Virus record (IMG/VR): IMGVR_UViG_3300030090_005805
Location: 1 to 55,251 of that record
DNA length: 55,251 nucleotides
Direction: 5' to 3' (one strand)
DNA from: a virus
In this document: positions 6,853-16,485 of the stretch, in pieces
Layout: each line of letters opens with the position of its first letter
How positions within the stretch are numbered: the first letter of the stretch is position 1
The notes under the pieces: generated by a model
The model's database searches: none
What the model saw: the letters and a program-made list of their open reading frames with translations, nothing else
Told to the model about the DNA's origin: nothing
Made by a program: the position numbers and the translations under genes

Positions 6853-9800
6853 ATGAAAAAAATATTAAGTTTATTTTTAGTGTTAATGCCTTTATTAGCA
6901 CTTACACAAGACACAATTGTTAACCCTCCACCACCACCACCACCATTAGAAACAGACAGCTTATTATATGATTCTTGGATCACTATAGATGTTCATACAG
7001 ATGACTGGCCAGAAGAAACAACATGGGAATTAGTAGATTCAAATGATGTAGCAATTGCGTCAGGAGGGCCATACAATTCAGAACAAACTTTATACAGTGA
7101 AATAGTTAATTTAAACTCAGGTGAATATTATTATTTTTTATTTGATTCATATGGAGATGGTTTATGGACAGGAGGGTATGTTGAAATATGGAATTCATGT
7201 GATACTGTATTATTCTTTCATGAAGGACCATTTACTGGATATACTCTTGAAGAGGTAATGGAAGATGGTGCAGAATGGCAATCAAATGAATTGATAGAAT
7301 CATTAACAATAGCACCTTGTGCACCCCCAACTGAAGGTTGTACTAATCCCTTAGCTATAAATTATGATGAAACAGCAGGTATTGATGATGGAAGTTGTGA
7401 AATTTTAGAAGGCTGTACAGACCCAATTGCATTAAATTATGATGAAACAGCAGGTATTGATAATAATAGTTGTGAATATATAGAAGGATGTATAAATGAA
7501 AATGCATCTAATTACAATCCTGAAGCAGGAAGCTTACCAACAGGAATTATAACACCAGGTTCAACATGTAATCTGGTTTCTTTTACTAACACTCATTTTG
7601 GAATTGATCCTGCATTTTATTTAGAATGGCAAGATGTTTTACAAGTTGGTACAAGAATATATGTTGGTAATAATGGTCAACAATGGTTTATAGATGCAAT
7701 AGCTTTTGATGGTGGGGGTTGTAATTCACCAACAACTTTAATTTATGTTGTATCAACAGCAGCAGAAGCAGATGGAAACCCAAATACAAATGCACCTGGA
7801 GGTGTAAATGTAGCTGCTGTAGTAGGTGAAATATGGCAGGTAGATCCTTGTATTTTTATCTATGGTTGTACAAATCCAACAGCATTAAATTATAATCCTG
7901 AAGCAGGTATTGATGATGGTTCATGTATTAATATACCTGGTTGTACAGATCCAACAGCAGCTAGTTATAACCCAGCAGCAACTCAAGATGATGGTTCTTG
8001 TAATGGAGGTGAAGTAATTTGTACAGAAAATAAAACATTAGTTACTGTTGAAATAATGGTTGATCAATATGGTTGTGAAACTAGTTGGGTAATATATGAT
8101 CAATATGGTGATGGAACTCCGTTAGCTGAAGTAAATGATCTTTATTGTGGTGTACCTGTAGGTACTACAATAGAATATCAAACTTGTATTAATGATAATA
8201 CAAATATTATGTTTTGGCTTCAAGATTCATATGGTGATGGATTAGGAGGAGCCCAATGGGGTGGTATAGATGGTACTTGGGTAGTCTATACAGAATGTGG
8301 TGATACAATATCAGAAGGTATAGGTGATTTTGGTGAACTTATAATTGATGTAGGTCAAGTAATACCTTGTGCCCCTGAAGCTATTGAAGGTTGTACAGAT
8401 GATAATTATCTAGAATTTAATCCTTATGCAAACACAGATGATGGTTCATGTATAACAGAAAGAATATTTGGTTGTATTAACCCGGATGCTTTTAATTATG
8501 ATGAAGATGCAAATACTCAATTAGTAAACCCTCAATGTTTAAATACATTAAGATTAACAGATTGGGCTGATAATGGATGGGCAGGTTCATTTATGGTTGT
8601 TACTCAAGGAGATGATTATTGGGGACCCTTTACATTAGAAAGTGACCAAACAGTATTTGAAACTCAAATTAATTTAAATACTGAAGAAATGGTTAAAGCA
8701 TATTTTTATTCATTTGGTCAATCTCAACAAACAACAGAACAATGTAGTTTTGAAATATTAAATCCTATTGGTGATATAATTTTAGAAGGTGGAACAAACC
8801 CCTATACAAATCCAGTTTTATCTTATAACCAATATGGTTTTTCATATCAAGGACAAGCTTTATGTGGTAACAATTGTGAACCAAAAGTTTATGGCTGTTT
8901 AGATGATATTGCAGTTAATTATGATGAATTAGCAAATACAACAGATGGTTCATGTTATTATAATCCAGGTTGTAATAATGAAGCATATACAGAATATTAT
9001 AATTATCTTAATGTAAATGGTGTAGCAGCAGATTTTAATGATGGTTCATGTGTAGAATTTGCAGTATTTGGTTGTATGGATGATATGATGTTTAATTTTA
9101 ATTATAATGCAACTGTTAATGGTACAGCAATTGGGGACCTTACAGATCCTTGTATACCTTATATATTAGGATGTACTGATCCAACTGCATTTAACTATGA
9201 TGATGCAGCTAATTTTGATTTTGATGGATTAATTTGTGAACCATTTATTTATGGATGTACTGATGAATTAGCATTTAATTATGATTCATCTGCTAATACA
9301 AATAATGATTCTTGTATTGAAGTAATTTATGGTTGTACAGATGATGAAGCATTTAATTATGATATTAATGCAAATGTAGATGACGAAACATGTATACCAG
9401 TAATAGAAGGATGTACACAATCAAATCAATTTAATTATAATGCAGAAGCAAACACAGATGATGGTTCTTGTTATCCTTTTGTATACGGTTGTTTAAACCC
9501 TAACTCATACACTTATAATGATTATGATAATGATGGTGTTGGTAATCCTATAACAGGAATAAATGGTGTAGATGTTAATACAAATAATAATTTATGTGAA
9601 CCTTTTATTTATGGTTGTTTAGATGAAACAGCATTTAACTACAATTCAGAAGCTAACACAGCAGATGAAAATAATCCATGTGAACCATTTATATATGGTT
9701 GTATGGATCCAACTCAATTCAATTATGATGTTAACGTAAATACTGACGATGGTTCTTGTATAGAATTTGCATATGGTTGTACAGACCCAGAAGCATTTAA

Positions 9801-10842
9801 CTATGATGAAACAGCAAATACAAATGTTGGTTGTATATCATTTGTTTATGGTTGTACAAATCCAGACGCCTTTAATTATAACCCACAAGCTAATACAGAA
9901 GATAATAGTTGTGAAGCTGTAGTTATTGGATGTACAGATTCTACAGCAAACAATTATGATGAGAATGCTAATACTAATAATGGTTGTATATATCCAGTAT
10001 ATGGTTGTACTGATGAGGAAGCATTTAATTATAACTCTAATGCTAACACAGATGATGGTTCATGTATACCTTTAATTTATGGGTGTACAGATAATACAAT
10101 GTTTAATTATAATTCAGAAGCAAATACTGAAAATGGTAGTTGTATAGAATTTATATATGGTTGTATGGATTCAACAGCGTTTAATTATGATCCAACAGCT
10201 AACACAGATAATAGTTCATGTATCCCCATAATTGAAGGTTGCACTGATCCAAGTGCATTTAATTATAATGCAGATGCAAATACAGAAGACTTTTCATGTA
10301 TTGAAGTTGTTATAGGTTGTACAGATCCAGATGCAATAAATTATGACCCTTTAGCAAACACAGATTCAGGAGCTTGTATAGATGTATTAACAGGTTGTAC
10401 TGATGTAAATGCATATAATTATAGTTTAACAGCTAATACAGATGACGGTTCATGTGTTTATGATGCAGGATGTAGTGGAGGACCAGGAGAACCATATTGG
10501 TTACCTAATGAATGTTTTGCATGGGTAATATCAGTAGATGATGAATGTTGTAATGGTCAATGGGATTCATATTGTGTAGAATTATATAATTATTGTGATT
10601 TAGGTTGGCCTATTGATTTAATAGAATCTTCTTCTGAATTATTGATTTATCCTAATCCAGTAATTGATATATTAAATATAAATCAAGAAATTGATGTAAA
10701 ATTATATGATATGGTAGGAAATTTAGTAATTTCTAAAGAAAACATAACACAAATAGATATGACTAATTTACCAAGTGGTATTTACAATTTAAATATAAAC
10801 CACAATAATAAAATAATAAATAATAAAATTATAAAACAATAA
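6853..10842 (+). CDS. Giant Cys-rich repeat protein with T9SS sorting tail
   Basis: A 1329-residue secreted protein. It has a signal peptide (about 1-18), a poly-Pro stretch, two DSYGDGL-type modules (about 40-155 and 400-505), and roughly 26 repeats of the form GCTDP..FNYD..ANTDDGSC, densest from about 770 to 1205. A Cys cluster with ECCNGQWDSYC follows. The last 68 residues are a Por-type C-terminal sorting domain (LLIYPNPV then KLYDMVGNLV and LPSGIYNL). Proteins of this build in marine Flavobacteriia are exported by type IX secretion to the cell surface, which identifies the host phylum. Its place in a phage cassette suggests capture from a host and use as a surface adhesin or coat. The paired cysteines suggest disulfide-linked or metal-binding repeats. 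Confidence 0.88.
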   Translation: MKKILSLFLVLMPLLALTQDTIVNPPPPPPPLETDSLLYDSWITIDVHTDDWPEETTWELVDSNDVAIASGGPYNSEQTLYSEIVNLNSGEYYYFLFDSYGDGLWTGGYVEIWNSCDTVLFFHEGPFTGYTLEEVMEDGAEWQSNELIESLTIAPCAPPTEGCTNPLAINYDETAGIDDGSCEILEGCTDPIALNYDETAGIDNNSCEYIEGCINENASNYNPEAGSLPTGIITPGSTCNLVSFTNTHFGIDPAFYLEWQDVLQVGTRIYVGNNGQQWFIDAIAFDGGGCNSPTTLIYVVSTAAEADGNPNTNAPGGVNVAAVVGEIWQVDPCIFIYGCTNPTALNYNPEAGIDDGSCINIPGCTDPTAASYNPAATQDDGSCNGGEVICTENKTLVTVEIMVDQYGCETSWVIYDQYGDGTPLAEVNDLYCGVPVGTTIEYQTCINDNTNIMFWLQDSYGDGLGGAQWGGIDGTWVVYTECGDTISEGIGDFGELIIDVGQVIPCAPEAIEGCTDDNYLEFNPYANTDDGSCITERIFGCINPDAFNYDEDANTQLVNPQCLNTLRLTDWADNGWAGSFMVVTQGDDYWGPFTLESDQTVFETQINLNTEEMVKAYFYSFGQSQQTTEQCSFEILNPIGDIILEGGTNPYTNPVLSYNQYGFSYQGQALCGNNCEPKVYGCLDDIAVNYDELANTTDGSCYYNPGCNNEAYTEYYNYLNVNGVAADFNDGSCVEFAVFGCMDDMMFNFNYNATVNGTAIGDLTDPCIPYILGCTDPTAFNYDDAANFDFDGLICEPFIYGCTDELAFNYDSSANTNNDSCIEVIYGCTDDEAFNYDINANVDDETCIPVIEGCTQSNQFNYNAEANTDDGSCYPFVYGCLNPNSYTYNDYDNDGVGNPITGINGVDVNTNNNLCEPFIYGCLDETAFNYNSEANTADENNPCEPFIYGCMDPTQFNYDVNVNTDDGSCIEFAYGCTDPEAFNYDETANTNVGCISFVYGCTNPDAFNYNPQANTEDNSCEAVVIGCTDSTANNYDENANTNNGCIYPVYGCTDEEAFNYNSNANTDDGSCIPLIYGCTDNTMFNYNSEANTENGSCIEFIYGCMDSTAFNYDPTANTDNSSCIPIIEGCTDPSAFNYNADANTEDFSCIEVVIGCTDPDAINYDPLANTDSGACIDVLTGCTDVNAYNYSLTANTDDGSCVYDAGCSGGPGEPYWLPNECFAWVISVDDECCNGQWDSYCVELYNYCDLGWPIDLIESSSELLIYPNPVIDILNINQEIDVKLYDMVGNLVISKENITQIDMTNLPSGIYNLNINHNNKIINNKIIKQ

Positions 10843-10860
10843 CGCCTTTTAAAATAAATA

Positions 10861-10872
10861 TATATTTATTAA
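10861..10872 (+). promoter_or_regulatory. Putative late promoter motif
   Basis: TATATTTATTAA lies 30 bases before the start codon at 10891, in the only gap after the giant repeat gene. It matches the motif before five other operon-leading genes. Confidence 0.45.
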
Positions 10873-10890
10873 GGAACAACATTATAAAAA

Positions 10891-12060
10891 ATGGCAAATA
10901 ATAAACTTTACGGATATACTCCTACAACTTCAAAAGAAAAAGAAGGTAATAGATTAGACCAATATAATCCATACGAATTTAGAAAAGGTATGGATTATGA
11001 ATTAACTTCTATGGGATGCATGAGACTAGCAGAATCTACTATTGAAGAAAGAGAAAAAGCTACAGAATCTGTTCTTAAAAATTTAGAAAGTCACCCTGCT
11101 TATTATTCAGGTTTAATACAATTTGAAGCAGGAATGAACCATGCGGGTAAAATTGATGGTAAAAATTTTAAAACTTGGCTTAAAGATCATTTTGAAGTAA
11201 ATAAAATGCAAGAAATTCAAAATGGATTTGATAGAAAAAATGTTACTTCAGATGTAAGAGCTAAAAGTTTAAAAACACCAAAATTTGATGATCAAATGAC
11301 TGAACCTAAAGGATACAATAAAAAAGATTACACAACTCCTTTTGAAACAAAACCTTCTCCTTTAAAAGAAGAACAACTTAGAAAAACAATTAGAAATGAA
11401 GCTTTAAAAATTCTTAAAGAACAAGATGAAGAAGAATTTGACGCTGATGTTGATAAAGCAGATAAAGCAGCTACTAAAGCTGCTAAAAAATCAAAATCAA
11501 GTAATAGATTTGATTTAGAAAGAGAAGCAATTAAAGACTTATTATATAGAGGTAAAAAAGGAAAAGAAAGCGAATATACAGAAGAAGAACCAGCTCCTAA
11601 AAGTATTCTTGATATAAAAAATCAAATGTTAGATTTATATAAAAATAAATTTAAAGGAAAAGAAGGAGGTGTAGATGACTATAATGCAGAACTAAAAAAA
11701 GTAAATGAAAAATTTAAAAAAATATTAGAAAAGCATGTAAAAACTTTTGGTGAAGAAGGAAAAGGTAACAATGTTACTTTAAATATTGTATATGGAGAAA
11801 AATTACCTGATACTATTAAATTGTTAGGTGCAAGACTAAAAGCTTTAGAAAAAGAAGAAGAAGAAGATATAGTATCAGCAAATGAATTAAGACGTGAAGT
11901 AGCAAAAACAGATATGACACGTGAACAACATATTAAACTTCTTGAAATAATTAAAAAACATGGTGTCTCTTTAAGAGAAGGAGCTATGGGTGTTAAGCAA
12001 TATTATAATATAGCAAAAGAAGCATATTTAGAAGGTGTTGCAAACGGTTTAAAAATATAA
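10891..12060 (+). CDS. Hypothetical charged protein with internal LKEQ site, 389 aa
   Basis: A soluble, Lys/Glu-rich, mostly helical protein of unknown family. Around residues 155-178 it contains a segment like the N-terminal tags of other proteins here (LRKTIRNEALKILKEQ, ending Leu175-Lys-Glu177 then Gln178). This could be an internal prohead-protease site dividing it into two parts. The C-terminal part is a helix-rich region rich in Lys and Glu. It may be a head-interior or scaffold-type protein; this is inference from the tag. Confidence 0.6.
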   Translation: MANNKLYGYTPTTSKEKEGNRLDQYNPYEFRKGMDYELTSMGCMRLAESTIEEREKATESVLKNLESHPAYYSGLIQFEAGMNHAGKIDGKNFKTWLKDHFEVNKMQEIQNGFDRKNVTSDVRAKSLKTPKFDDQMTEPKGYNKKDYTTPFETKPSPLKEEQLRKTIRNEALKILKEQDEEEFDADVDKADKAATKAAKKSKSSNRFDLEREAIKDLLYRGKKGKESEYTEEEPAPKSILDIKNQMLDLYKNKFKGKEGGVDDYNAELKKVNEKFKKILEKHVKTFGEEGKGNNVTLNIVYGEKLPDTIKLLGARLKALEKEEEEDIVSANELRREVAKTDMTREQHIKLLEIIKKHGVSLREGAMGVKQYYNIAKEAYLEGVANGLKI

Positions 12061-12079
12061 AATATAAAAATAAATAGTT

Positions 12080-12229
12080 ATGAATTGGATAAATAGTTGG
12101 AGAGAAGGTAATAAAAAAAATATTGTCGACTTTACATTAAGATTTGGAGTATTAACTCTATTTGAACTTAAGTGGAATCCCGGAATTAAGTTTAGATTAT
12201 TAATATTAAATTTTGGGATTGAATTATAA
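12080..12229 (+). CDS. Small hypothetical protein, 49 aa
   Basis: A 49-codon frame fills the gap between two larger genes, from an ATG after an A/T-rich leader to TAA. It begins MNWINSWREGNKKN and ends with aromatic, beta-prone sequence containing FELKWNPGIKFR. The pattern of alternating hydrophobic and basic residues looks like a real small protein. The function is unknown. Confidence 0.55.
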   Translation: MNWINSWREGNKKNIVDFTLRFGVLTLFELKWNPGIKFRLLILNFGIEL

Positions 12230-12263
12230 GACTATAAGCTAATAATATTAAAATTAAATAAAG

Positions 12264-12713
12264 ATGAATTTAACAGAATTAAAAAAAATGGTTAAAGAAG
12301 AATATAATAAATTCTTAGAACAAGATATGCCTGACATGCCTGACATGCCTCAACCATCAGCAGGTATGGAAGATCCTACAATAGCAGTATCTGACAATGA
12401 CATAGATCTTGATGGAGGAGAAAATCCAGAAGATACTTTACGTGCAATTTTTGACATGCTAAAAGATTTTTTTGAAGGAGATGATAAACCTGCTCCTAAA
12501 GCACCTAAAGCTAATAATAAAAAAGATGATGATAAAGGTGATGACAAAAAAGATGATGATAAAAAAGATGATGATAAAAAAGATGATGATAAAAAAGATG
12601 ATGTCAAAGAATCATATAATAGAAAATTTAGAAGAAAAATTTCTCCTAATAAATCTAATGATATGAAAATTTTACAAGAAAGGTTTAAAAAATTAGCTAA
12701 TATTATAAAATAA
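12264..12713 (+). CDS. Acidic KDDD-repeat protein with N-terminal tag, 149 aa
   Basis: It begins with a helix ending in FLEQ (Glu19/Gln20), like the capsid-targeting-type tags elsewhere in the window. Next come MPDMPDMP, an acidic region, and a run of KKDDD repeats (about residues 86-115). It ends RFKKLANIIK, a basic motif shared with two other proteins here (RMQKLAGL and RFKKLAGI). The low-complexity acidic centre suggests a flexible head-interior or scaffold-like protein. No family is recognised. Confidence 0.65.
   Translation: MNLTELKKMVKEEYNKFLEQDMPDMPDMPQPSAGMEDPTIAVSDNDIDLDGGENPEDTLRAIFDMLKDFFEGDDKPAPKAPKANNKKDDDKGDDKKDDDKKDDDKKDDDKKDDVKESYNRKFRRKISPNKSNDMKILQERFKKLANIIK
12533..12604 (+). 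repeat. Coding trinucleotide-rich tandem repeat (KKDDD)
   Basis: A repeating unit of about 15 bases (AAAAAAGATGATGAT) recurs inside the tagged acidic gene and encodes KKDDD. It should be prone to length change by slippage. The unit stays in frame. Confidence 0.7.
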
Positions 12714-12717
12714 TATT

Positions 12718-13959
12718 ATGACTCTTGATGAGTTATTATTAGAATGGTCTTATAGGTCAGAAAAGGGGTATCCATCTTTGGATAGCCCTTCTGATATCTT
12801 TACTCTTAAACAAATTTTAGAAAAATTAAAATTACCTTCTAATAAAATTATTAATAATTTAAAAGAAGGTACTAAAGCATCTAATAGTAGAAATGCTATA
12901 GCTAAAATAGTAGATTCTCCTGAAGGAAAAGAATCAGGTTTAACTACTATGTCAAATGTTTATAGAGTAGGTAATCAAAAAAAGATTGATAAAGATAAAT
13001 TTATGGAAATTATAATTTCTCTTTTCAATAATCCTCAAATTACAATTCATGAACCTAAATCAGGTCCTAATAAAAGTTCAAAATATAATATGTTTGAATT
13101 TGAAACTGAAGAAGGTCAAGTACAAATAGTTTTAGCAGGTGGAGCTAATGAAGGAGAAGTTTATGAACAAGATCTTTTAACTAAAATACAAGGATCTGTT
13201 GGTTTTCCTATGGACGAAATAGAATTTCCTGATATTCAAAAATTATTTACAACTATAGGTATTGATCCTGAAGATCTTACCCCTGATGATGCTGAATTTA
13301 TGGGAGCTGCAGATACAAAAAGACAATTATCATTTGAAGGACCTACAGATTTAGGATCTAAAGTAGCAGATCTTGTAATACATGCTGAACAAGATATTTA
13401 TTTATCTATAAAAAATAGAAAGGGTTCTGGAATATATAATGGAGGAAATGTTCCTTTTGTTTATTTAAATGATGAAGGTCAAGCTATATTTGATGAAAGT
13501 AAATATAATGAAAAACCATTATTTAAAGAAATATTTGAAGCTTGTGGTATTGACCCACAAAGAATGGCAGATGGTTTAAATGCTTATATTAATGGAGAAG
13601 GAGAAAAAGGAGAATGGGAACCATCATCTGGTGTAGATGTAAATAAAATAAGAAATTTACTAGCATCTTCATTTGGATATAACTATTGGTATGTAAGAGA
13701 AAAATCAGGTGGTGAAATATTTGTTCATTATATAGATGGTGAACAAGGAGCTTATGATATGGTAGGAGAATTGAATGAAAATGCAGTACAAATAAAATAT
13801 CCAGGTACTACATCTAAAAATTTAGATGTAGTTATTGAAACTAATAGTCCTGTTTTTCAACAAGATGAAGGAAAAGTACCTTTAAAATACCAAATAGTCA
13901 TAAGAAACGCATCAGGTAAAATCCTTCCTGCAAGGCTTAACATAAGAACCAATAAATAA
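12718..13959 (+). CDS. Conserved-type phage protein, possible PD-(D/E)XK nuclease
   Basis: A 413-residue soluble protein. The N-terminus (LLLEWSYRSEKGYPSLDSPS) looks like a module I have seen at the start of other phage proteins. The middle has an acidic residue Glu150 in EVYEQDLL, then Asp218 in VADLVI and Lys232 in LSIKNRKG. This is a spacing and strand pattern that resembles a PD-(D/E)XK nuclease core with Ser in place of the second acid. The match is by eye only. It follows the acidic tagged gene by 4 bases. Confidence 0.5.
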   Translation: MTLDELLLEWSYRSEKGYPSLDSPSDIFTLKQILEKLKLPSNKIINNLKEGTKASNSRNAIAKIVDSPEGKESGLTTMSNVYRVGNQKKIDKDKFMEIIISLFNNPQITIHEPKSGPNKSSKYNMFEFETEEGQVQIVLAGGANEGEVYEQDLLTKIQGSVGFPMDEIEFPDIQKLFTTIGIDPEDLTPDDAEFMGAADTKRQLSFEGPTDLGSKVADLVIHAEQDIYLSIKNRKGSGIYNGGNVPFVYLNDEGQAIFDESKYNEKPLFKEIFEACGIDPQRMADGLNAYINGEGEKGEWEPSSGVDVNKIRNLLASSFGYNYWYVREKSGGEIFVHYIDGEQGAYDMVGELNENAVQIKYPGTTSKNLDVVIETNSPVFQQDEGKVPLKYQIVIRNASGKILPARLNIRTNK

Positions 13960-14012
13960 TTTGGTTTTTCAAAATTCCCTTATTACATATAAATTAATAA
14001 ATAAAAATAATT

Positions 14013-14249
14013 ATGAAATATTCAAGACAAGTACAAGGAGCTCTTAATAGATTAGATCAAACCCTATTAGCTCTTAATAGATTAGTTAAAGAAGGCAAAC
14101 AAACAGAAGCTATTCAATTTATGGAACAAGGAGCATTAAAAGATGCTTTTGAAGACTTACAAAATATAATTACAGTAGCAGGAGGACCAGGAAATACAGC
14201 AGATATGGGAGCTAGAGGTACAAATCAAGCAGGTACATTTAGAGAATAA
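14013..14249 (+). CDS. Small hypothetical protein, 78 aa
   Basis: A helical small protein with two related stretches (ALNRLDQTLLALNRLVKEG) and a Gly-rich C-terminus. It has its own 53-base leader containing ATATAAATTAATAAATA, which may be a promoter. No family is recognised. It is 14 bases before the HD-domain gene. Confidence 0.6.
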   Translation: MKYSRQVQGALNRLDQTLLALNRLVKEGKQTEAIQFMEQGALKDAFEDLQNIITVAGGPGNTADMGARGTNQAGTFRE

Positions 14250-14263
14250 TAAAAAAATAGGTT

Positions 14264-15049
14264 ATGTTATCAGCAGAAAAAATCCAATCAAATTGGGATC
14301 GTTATATAAATGAAATAAAAACAAATATATCTAAAGAAAGATCGGATATATTATTACCTTTTTTAGAAAAATTTGAAGAACGAATAATGATGATGCCTGC
14401 AGCAGCTAAAAATTGGCACCATTCAGCATTTGCAGGTGGTTATGTTGATCATGTATTACGTGTATATGATTGCGCAAATGAATTATATAAAACGTGGAGT
14501 AAAATGGGAGGAGATATATCTACATATACAATTGAAGAAATGCATTTCGTTGCTTTATTCCATGATTTAGGTAAAATGGGCCAACAAGAAGGTGAATACT
14601 ATCAACCAAACGATTCACAATGGCATATTGATAAATTAGGTCAAATATATAAATTTAATACTGATATCCCTGCAATGAAAATACCAGAACGATCTTTATT
14701 TTTATTACAACAAATAGGATGTAAAGTATCTCAAAATGAATATATTGGTATCAAAATACATGATGGTTTATATGATGAAAGTAATAAATTTTATTTTATG
14801 TCTAGTATGAAAGAGACTAAATTAAGATCACATTTACCTTTACTTATGCATCAAGCAGACCATATGGCAGCTCAAATTGAATTTGAAATATGGAATAATG
14901 CAACAGATGCTGTTCCTAAACAATCTAAACCTAAAAATGGTTCTAAGGGAGATAAAACAATAAGAAATGCTAAAAAAATAAATACTAAAAATAATCCGAA
15001 TCTATCTAACGCTACTTTAGATGTTATAGATTCTTTTTTTAAAGATTAA
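14264..15049 (+). CDS. HD-domain phosphohydrolase
   Basis: A 261-residue protein with the HD-superfamily signature: GGYVDHVLRV (His63), ALFHDLGK (His100-Asp101) and a later HQADHMA (about 195-201) that can give the last metal ligand. The family hydrolyses phosphate esters, such as nucleotides or RNA ends. The GGYVDHVLRV...HDLGK arrangement resembles the catalytic half of YhaM-type 3'-5' exoribonucleases, but substrate cannot be read from sequence. The C-terminal 40 residues are basic and disordered-looking. Confidence 0.82.
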   Translation: MLSAEKIQSNWDRYINEIKTNISKERSDILLPFLEKFEERIMMMPAAAKNWHHSAFAGGYVDHVLRVYDCANELYKTWSKMGGDISTYTIEEMHFVALFHDLGKMGQQEGEYYQPNDSQWHIDKLGQIYKFNTDIPAMKIPERSLFLLQQIGCKVSQNEYIGIKIHDGLYDESNKFYFMSSMKETKLRSHLPLLMHQADHMAAQIEFEIWNNATDAVPKQSKPKNGSKGDKTIRNAKKINTKNNPNLSNATLDVIDSFFKD

Positions 15050-15052
15050 ATT

Positions 15053-15307
15053 ATGGGATGGACAATAGCAACAATAATACTTAGTATATTTACAACTGCA
15101 ATGGGATTTTCTATTAGAAATTTACTTATTAAAAATGAAAAACTAGAAGATTTTATATCAAAACAAAGTGATGCTATAAATGCTTGCGATCAAAGATTAA
15201 AACAAATCGATAATAAAAATATATTTTATGCGGATGATGAAATAGGTTGGTTTTTTAAAGAATTAAAAAAAATTCAAGACGCATTAAATGAATTTACCCT
15301 TAAATAA
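15053..15307 (+). CDS. Small membrane protein, 84 aa
   Basis: An N-terminal transmembrane helix (about residues 2-22) is followed by a charged helical region with a heptad-like pattern. The topology suggests a membrane-anchored coiled-coil protein. It lies 3 bases after the HD gene and 3 before the sigma-factor gene, so the three are co-transcribed. Confidence 0.6.
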   Translation: MGWTIATIILSIFTTAMGFSIRNLLIKNEKLEDFISKQSDAINACDQRLKQIDNKNIFYADDEIGWFFKELKKIQDALNEFTLK

Positions 15308-15310
15308 AAT

Positions 15311-16066
15311 ATGATTACTAAAACTCAAACTAAATTAGAAGTAAACTCTATCCCTCCTCCTAAAAAAAAAAGAGGAAGAAAAAGAACTAAAAAAAGATAC
15401 TTTACTGAAGATACAGATGCTGCTATAAAAGAATATTTAGCATCTGAAAACCAAAAAGAAAGAGATTCAATATATAAAAATAGAATACATTATCCTTTTT
15501 ATAAATTAGCTGAAAATTTAATTCATACATTCAAATTTTATTATACAGAAGTAGATAATTTAGAAGACTTAAAACATGAAGTAATTTGTTTTTTATTAGA
15601 AAAATTAGATTACTTTAAGCCAGAAAAAGGAACTAAAGCATTTAGTTATTTTTCAATTGTAGGAAAAAATTATCTTATATTATATAATAATAACAATTAT
15701 AAAAAGAAAAAAATAACAACAGATATTATGGCTGCTGATGAAGATGAAGGAGTTTTACATCAATTAGGTAGAGATAATAGAAAAAAAGAATTAAAAGATT
15801 TTATAGATTATTTTACAGAATATGTTGATAAACATATATTTACCTTATTTAAAAAAGATAAAGATAGAAAAGTATGTGACGCTATTAATACTCTTTTTAA
15901 ACGTAGAGAAAATTTAGAAATTTTTAATAAAAAAGCATTATATATTTATATTCGTGAAATGACAAATGTAGATACTCCTGTTATTACTAAAGTAACTAAA
16001 ATACTAAAAAAACATTACAAAAAATTATATTTAGAATATAAATCAACAGGATATGTAAAAATTTAA
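15311..16066 (+). CDS. T4 gp55-like late sigma factor
   Basis: It should direct host RNA polymerase to late promoters. Residues about 55 to 125 resemble sigma region 2: a helix with DLKHEVICFLLEKLDYF, then KGTKAFSYFSIVGKNYLI, matching the aromatic -10-melting helix. The N-terminus is basic (KKKRGRKRTKKR). At 251 residues it is longer than T4 gp55 (185), partly from the N- and C-terminal extensions. Its presence fits the putative late-promoter motif before six gene groups in this window. Confidence 0.75.
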   Translation: MITKTQTKLEVNSIPPPKKKRGRKRTKKRYFTEDTDAAIKEYLASENQKERDSIYKNRIHYPFYKLAENLIHTFKFYYTEVDNLEDLKHEVICFLLEKLDYFKPEKGTKAFSYFSIVGKNYLILYNNNNYKKKKITTDIMAADEDEGVLHQLGRDNRKKELKDFIDYFTEYVDKHIFTLFKKDKDRKVCDAINTLFKRRENLEIFNKKALYIYIREMTNVDTPVITKVTKILKKHYKKLYLEYKSTGYVKI

Positions 16067-16073
16067 TTCTTTC

Positions 16074-16084
16074 CATATTTATAA
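16074..16084 (+). promoter_or_regulatory. Putative late promoter motif
   Basis: CATATTTATAA lies 25 bases before the start codon at 16099, in the gap after the sigma-factor gene and before the tail module. It shares ATATTTATAA with the motifs at 31830 and 37882. Confidence 0.45.
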
Positions 16085-16098
16085 TAAAATATGAAGAT

Positions 16099-16485
16099 AT
16101 GGACTCATTAAACCAAATATTATTTGATGATAAATCATTTTCTGATTTATTAAAAGAAATTCACAAAAACCAATCTAAAAAATCAAAACAATTAGCCAGT
16201 TTAATTGCTGAATTACGCCCTCTTATTACTAATTTAGGAGATGCTACAGTAGTAGTACCCTTAATTAAAGAATATATGGAAATTAGTGTAAAAAATGATG
16301 ATCAATTAATAAAAATGGCTGCTATAGTACAACGTTTATCTACAGGTGCTTCAAGCACGGGTGATGGAGGTATGTTAACTGAAGAAGAAATGGAACAACT
16401 TCAATCAGTAGCTGAAGAAATATCTAAAACAGTAGAAAAACCAAAACAACTAGAAAGTCCTAAAGAAGAAAATAATGAGATTTAA
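16099..16485 (+). CDS. Hypothetical protein at head of the tail module, 128 aa
   Basis: A helical acidic protein of unknown family. Residues 20-80 are amphipathic helices, then a Ser/Gly-rich turn (STGASSTGDGG), then an acidic helix. It follows the sigma gene and overlaps the next virion gene by 11 bases. A co-activator or a tail-assembly role are both possible and neither is shown by the sequence. Confidence 0.6.
   Translation: MDSLNQILFDDKSFSDLLKEIHKNQSKKSKQLASLIAELRPLITNLGDATVVVPLIKEYMEISVKNDDQLIKMAAIVQRLSTGASSTGDGGMLTEEEMEQLQSVAEEISKTVEKPKQLESPKEENNEI

Noticed and set aside
9160-10460. CRISPR-like regular repeats
   Set aside because: The repeats are coding, of varied sequence and in frame; they encode GCTDP-type protein repeats.
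6853-10842. Host contamination joined to phage DNA
   Set aside because: The flanking genes, composition and close spacing are continuous, and related repeats occur in tagged phage-type genes later on. Read coverage could still test it.
12533-12604. Non-coding microsatellite
   Set aside because: It stays in frame and encodes KKDDD units in a tagged protein.
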